Shown one piece after another: positions 60,430-64,000 of a DNA stretch of 64,000 nucleotides; position 1 is the first letter of the stretch; every line of letters starts with the position of its first letter. Source of the DNA: Methylosinus trichosporium OB3b (GTDB taxonomy: Bacteria > Pseudomonadota > Alphaproteobacteria > Rhizobiales > Beijerinckiaceae); the NCBI RefSeq assembly GCF_002752655.1, contig NZ_CP023737.1:3124001-3188000 (forward strand). Direction: 5' to 3'. A program made the position numbers and the translations under genes. The notes below the pieces were generated by a model. It was not told where the DNA came from and searched no databases. It saw only the letters and a list, made by a program, of their open reading frames with translations.

Positions 60430-61382
60430 GCTGCCTCCTTTGCCGCGTCGGCAATGTCGGAGCCGGCGCTGCTGTCGGCCTGCGGGAGAAAGCCGAGGAT
60501 GTAGTCGGCCGCCTTGCTGGCGAGCGACGCGGCGCGGACGATGGCGCGATTGTCTTCGCGCAGGACATTCAGCCAGGAGCCGATATAATCCGCGTGGCGG
60601 ACGGTCGGCACGACGCCGAGCGCGGCGCAGCAGAACGCCGCGTTGATCTCGGCGACCAACTCTTCGAAGGCGTATTTCTTCGAGCCGAAGGAGCTGGTCA
60701 GATCGCGGTTCAACCGGCTGGGGTGGCCGCTGGCGTGCCCGATCTCGTGCAGCGCCGTCCGATGCCAGTCGATTGGTTCGTAATAGGCCTGGGGCGGCGG
60801 AACGCGAACATAGTCTTCGGCCGGGTCGTAGAAGGCGCGGTCCCCGCCGATGCGAAACTCGACGCCGGTGGCCTGGATCAGCGCCTCGACGCGCGGCTCG
60901 ATCAGTCCGGGCTCGGGCGGGGGAACGTCGACGGCAAGGCTTGCAGGCAGCCCGTCGCACTGCGCGGTATTGAACACCGTGAAGCGCTTCAGGAACGGGA
61001 TCGCCTGGGCGTCCTCGCCGGTCTCGCGGGCGCGGCGCTTCTCATCATCGGGGACGAAGCGATCCGCATAGACGACGGTGACGCCACGCTCGCCGCGGCG
61101 GACATTGCCGCCGAGCGCAAGGGCCTGCCGGAAGGTGAGCCAGGTCTGGCCGGGGAAGCCGTGCTGGACGACGGCGCCCCAGAGAATGAGGATGTTGATC
61201 CCGGAATAAGCGCGTCCGGTGGCGGCGTTTCTCGGCAGCGCGAGCGGCGCTTTGGCCTTCGTCGTTCCCCAGGGCTGGACCCAGGGCAGCCGCCCGGCCT
61301 CCAGCTCGCTGATGATCTTGGCGGTGATCTCGTCGTATAGGTTGGCGCGGCCGGGGCCGTCCTCGTGGCGGTGCTTGAGCAT
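60426..61382 (-). CDS. ArdC-like antirestriction protein with zincin domain
   Basis: Product of 318 residues. The N-terminal ssDNA-binding ArdC domain (about 12-140; NLYDEITAKIISELEAGRLPW, GRAYSGINILILWG, WLTFRQALALGGNVRRGERG) is followed by a metallopeptidase-like domain with HEIGH at 212-216 and FEELVAEINAAFCC. ArdC protects incoming plasmid DNA from restriction. It is the first gene of the operon with the PAPS-reductase-like gene. Confidence 0.9.
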   Translation of the reverse strand: MLKHRHEDGPGRANLYDEITAKIISELEAGRLPWVQPWGTTKAKAPLALPRNAATGRAYSGINILILWGAVVQHGFPGQTWLTFRQALALGGNVRRGERGVTVVYADRFVPDDEKRRARETGEDAQAIPFLKRFTVFNTAQCDGLPASLAVDVPPPEPGLIEPRVEALIQATGVEFRIGGDRAFYDPAEDYVRVPPPQAYYEPIDWHRTALHEIGHASGHPSRLNRDLTSSFGSKKYAFEELVAEINAAFCCAALGVVPTVRHADYIGSWLNVLREDNRAIVRAASLASKAADYILGFLPQADSSAGSDIADAAKEAA

Positions 61383-61948
61383 GACAGGTCTCCGCGACGG
61401 GCGCCGGGAGCCTCTCTCCCAGCCCTCAACGTCGCGGCGAAGCGGCCTGCACTCTCACTCTCGGCGGGGCGTTGCGGGGCGGCAGGCCCCGCAGAAGGGG
61501 TCGGCCGAGACGATAGACTCGGCCGAAGGGGAAGGCGTTCCCCTCAGCCGACATGTCAGCATTGTTGGCCGTTGAGGGGCCGGAACGGCCCCGCCTTGCC
61601 CCGAGCACGGGCGAGCACCTGTGAGCCCGTTGAGCACCATATCATCGTGAGCATCGCAATCGCGCCATAACTATTTGAATCAAAAATGATATCGAATCGG
61701 CTGCCTGTAAACTCACTTGCCCACTAAGCAAATTTTATTCAAACTCGATCAGTGAGTGGCCGCCCAGGAGCCAGCTGAATGTCGAGTAGCAAAATCTAAG
61801 TCATTGAAATTGAAAGATATAATGTGTGATATTCCCCAAGTCTGATGTGTCGTCGACATGGCCTCCCAACCCAGAGAATCGGCGGGACATGTCGGCGGCG
61901 ACCCTAACTTGAACTCATCCGCCTCAGATCTATGGAGAACAGTGTATT
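61383..61948. other. Leader of ardC and AT-rich intergenic stretch
   Basis: The ardC-proximal half (61383-61640) is GC-rich with several self-complementary blocks, for example GGCCGTTGAGGGGCCGG near 61568-61584, like the starts of other leaders. The part 61650-61900 is strikingly AT-rich compared with the rest of the window. No gene is seen in either part. The transition may mark the joint between backbone and a later acquisition. Confidence 0.4.
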
Positions 61949-62538
61949 ATGGCTCTTTTGACTACCCGGAAACCACGGAAAAAAATTGCGCAGCGCCAGC
62001 TCGAGCTGCGTAAGAAGCTGTGGCCGCATGTGACCGATGGCCATCTGTGGCAACGATTGCATCATGACGGGTTTGCGACCATTCCGCGCACAATGCCGCT
62101 GATCCTCACGATCATGGACGATTTGGCCAACGGCCAACCGGTGTCCATGACGTATCTCGACCTTTGGGGGCGTGCCTTCGATGAGTGCTTTGTGACGCTT
62201 TCGAAACCGCGCGAGATGGCCTTCCATTCCGGTTTTACGGGCCAACGGGCGGAACGCACATGGCGTGGGCGGATCAAGCTCTTGGCGGAGCTTGGTTTCA
62301 TCGAGTTGCAGGCCGGGGCGTCCGGCCCGATGAGCTACGCCGTCATCCTGAACCCGTATTTGGTCATCCGCCGCCTACACGAGCAGAAACATGTGGGCTC
62401 CGGGAGGATAAATATAACGCGCTGATCGAGCGCGCGGGAGAAATCGGCGCGACCGACTTTTCCTTGTCCGATCCTTGGAATCCCCCTGTTGTCACGGCAT
62501 CCGCCGAAGAAGAAGCGACCGATGATACCGACGAGTAA
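61949..62538 (+). pseudogene. Hypothetical protein, frameshifted near its end
   Basis: The first frame (61949-62425, 158 residues) encodes a basic N terminus and YLDLWGRAFDECFVTLSKPR, AERTWRGRIKLLAELGFIEL (possible winged-helix) and ends HEQKHVGSGRINITR. The alternative frame continues LREDKYNALIERAGEIGATDF to TAA 62536-62538, 15 bases before the next gene. One extra G in the GGG run near 62394 would join them into about 196 residues. It probably forms an operon with the DUF3800 gene. Family unknown. Confidence 0.6.
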
Positions 62539-62553
62539 GAAGCAGAACTCCTT

Positions 62554-63366
62554 ATGACCAAACGTTTTCACTTATATTTCGATGATTCGGGCAGCCGCCG
62601 ACCGGATCATAAACCGAATCCGGCTCGAACGGACGGGATGGACTATTTTGCGTTGGGCGGGATCATCCTCGCCGAGGACGACATCGACGCGCTGATAGCC
62701 ATGTACAAGGCGTTCATGGAGAGGTGGGAACTCAACTACCCACTCCATTCGACCAAAATTCGGGGAGCACGCGGGCCGTTCGGTTGGCTGAGGAGCCACC
62801 CGGAAAAGGCCGAACGGTTCCTCGCCGACCTAGAGAACTACCTGCTTTCGCTGCCGGTCATCGGTATGGCCTGCGTGATTGACCGACCGGGTTACGTGGC
62901 CAGGTACGCCGAAAAGTATGGCGGCCAGCCGTGGCTCATGTGCAAGACCGCCTACGCGATCCTTGTGGAGCGCTCGGCGAAATACGCGCAGCGGCACGGC
63001 GGACAGTTGGAGGTCTTTTTCGAGCAGGCCGGCAAGGCCGAGGACACCGACATCAAGAACTACACCCGACTCATGAAGCGCGATGGAATGCCTTTCGACA
63101 AAGGAACGTCCGCGAATTACGGAGGCTTAACGGCTGAGGATTTGAGAGGGATCATTCTCGGAGAACCCCGGGAACGCACGAAAAAGACGCCGATGATGCA
63201 GGTTGCGGACCTCTACCTCTACCCTATGGTGAAAGGAGGTTACGATCCCAGCTATGGGCCGTACAGGGCGCTGATGAACGCCCGCAGGATCATCGACGCG
63301 CAGTTGACGGCCGAGGAGCTCGGCTCTCTCGGGGTCAAATACAGTTGTTTCGACGGAAAAAGATAA
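62554..63366 (+). CDS. DUF3800 domain protein
   Basis: Product of 270 residues. The N terminus HLYFDDSGS (first acidic pair) and later acidic residues (QVADLYLYPMVKGGYD) fit DUF3800, an RNase H-like fold group common on mobile elements and suspected to act on nucleic acids. The gene follows the preceding gene by 15 bases and ends at a hairpin terminator. A defence function is possible but not shown. Confidence 0.85.
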   Translation: MTKRFHLYFDDSGSRRPDHKPNPARTDGMDYFALGGIILAEDDIDALIAMYKAFMERWELNYPLHSTKIRGARGPFGWLRSHPEKAERFLADLENYLLSLPVIGMACVIDRPGYVARYAEKYGGQPWLMCKTAYAILVERSAKYAQRHGGQLEVFFEQAGKAEDTDIKNYTRLMKRDGMPFDKGTSANYGGLTAEDLRGIILGEPRERTKKTPMMQVADLYLYPMVKGGYDPSYGPYRALMNARRIIDAQLTAEELGSLGVKYSCFDGKR

Positions 63367-63390
63367 AGGCCCCGATTGCTCGAGGCCTTT
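63365..63390 (+). terminator. Terminator after the DUF3800 gene
   Basis: AAAGGCC (63365-63371) and GGCCTTT (63384-63390) form a stem that starts within the stop codon of the gene. The T-run is TTT then AATTT, so it is a weak intrinsic terminator. Confidence 0.6.
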
Positions 63391-63475
63391 AATTTGCGGC
63401 CTGCATATCGCAGACCCCCGGGCCGTGCCCACAAAAACATTATGGGGCACATCCCATCGGGGCGCAAGAGTCTCA

Positions 63476-63519
63476 CATCGAATCAGAGGAAATGGATATC
63501 CATTTCCTCTGATTCGATG
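63476..63519. repeat. Perfect 44-bp palindrome without spacer
   Basis: The left arm CATCGAATCAGAGGAAATGG then AT is followed directly by its exact complement, ATCCATTTCC then TCTGATTCGATG. All 22 base pairs match and there is no loop. It is not within a gene. It may be a recombination joint, a binding site for a dimeric protein or an assembly artefact. Confidence 0.85.
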
Positions 63520-63808
63520 CGCTTAGTCAAGCCATGGTCGCAAGAAAACAGTGCGCAACACGGAGTTCATAGCAGCCATCGGGTGAGAGGAACACCCCGG
63601 CGGGTCTCCTGTCGGACGACTCGATCAGCCATCGCCGAGGCTGAGCCTCAATACCGAAGAGCTGGCGTTGCACGATGCGGTCACCGAGAACAGGTCGAGA
63701 AGGCGCGGAGGACACACGAGCAACTCCGCATCCCAGCCCAAGTTTATTATACAAACGATCCACAGCTCGACAATCGACTGAACGCAATAGTAGAGCGTCC
63801 GCGCGAAG

Positions 63809-63964
63809 ATGCGGATCGAGGTCCGCAAGTCGCTGGCCCGCTACGGTTACCCTCCTGACCTTCAGAAGGCTGCGGTCGACATATCGCGCGGAAAGCCGTG
63901 GCGCTGGCGTGGGGCTGGGGCTGAGAGTCGCTCTCTCGTAGCCCTGGACCCGGGATTGGGTTAG
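63809..63964 (+). pseudogene. Possible HsdR (type I restriction) C-terminal remnant
   Basis: A 51-codon frame starts MRIEVRKSLARYGYPPDLQK, which resembles the last helical segment of type I restriction R subunits (KYGYPPD motif). The expected preceding helicase and nuclease domains are absent, and the sequence after AAVD is unrelated. It is a small decayed fragment, if the resemblance is real. Confidence 0.35.
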
Positions 63965-64000
63965 GTGTGGGACATGACCCTTGGCCGAATCGATCCGCGT

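Overview
The window reads as the conjugative backbone, with cargo, of a large plasmid or integrative-conjugative element (ICE) from an alphaproteobacterium, probably Hyphomicrobiales. DNA is GC-rich, genes overlap by 1-4 bases in long operons, and the order matches Rhizobiales/Tn4371-type elements: replication/partition, relaxase processing, TraG, then trbBCDEJKLFGI. A reductase with the domain order of methane monooxygenase component C makes a type II methanotroph (Methylosinus/Methylocystis-like) an attractive but unproven host.

Layout. 2-115: end of a sensor histidine kinase. 236-2157: an unknown gene and a LysR regulator. 2121-11843 (minus): complete mating-pair-formation operon. 12170-15516 (plus): NO-responsive module of an NsrR-like regulator, class II hybrid cluster protein and a ferredoxin-FAD reductase. 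15587-17510 (minus): fatty-acid desaturase overlapping a leaderless PhnD-like binding protein. 17902-22236 (minus): CopG-like protein, TraG and relaxase, with a candidate oriT upstream. 22807-23886: IS110-family transposase that separates the relaxase from the rest of the processing operon. 24003-30187 (minus): lytic transglycosylase, DUF736, TraF peptidase, DUF2840, RHH, ParA, RepA, excisionase-like HTH, a frameshifted DUF6499/DUF2285 pair and one more conserved small protein. Iteron-like repeats and perfect DnaA boxes lie inside repA. A divergent XRE gene follows.

31118-41478 is the most interesting cargo: beside an IS5 remnant lies a nearly gapless minus-strand cluster of serine recombinase, sigma-like factor, unknown protein, ImmA/IrrE-UvrD helicase-nuclease fusion, three-domain polyubiquitin-like protein, E2-like protein, JAB-E1 fusion, kinase-like phosphotransferase and DUF6527 protein. 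It looks like a bacterial ubiquitin-like conjugation pathway joined to DNA processing and transcription control, probably a conflict/defence system.

41846-47082: accessory genes (Na/Pi transporter, PepSY, frameshifted MgtC, DUF930, IS1380 remnant, HTH, DUF5996). 47296-61382: second backbone block (DUF736, a small mer cluster without merA, membrane protein, DUF2493, Toprim, strawberry-notch helicase, ParB, PAPS-reductase-like, ArdC). Two genes here share a conserved 5' leader. 61949-64000: less GC-rich accessory DNA with a frameshifted gene, DUF3800, a 44-bp perfect palindrome and a possible HsdR remnant. No rRNA, tRNA, CRISPR array or integrase was found.
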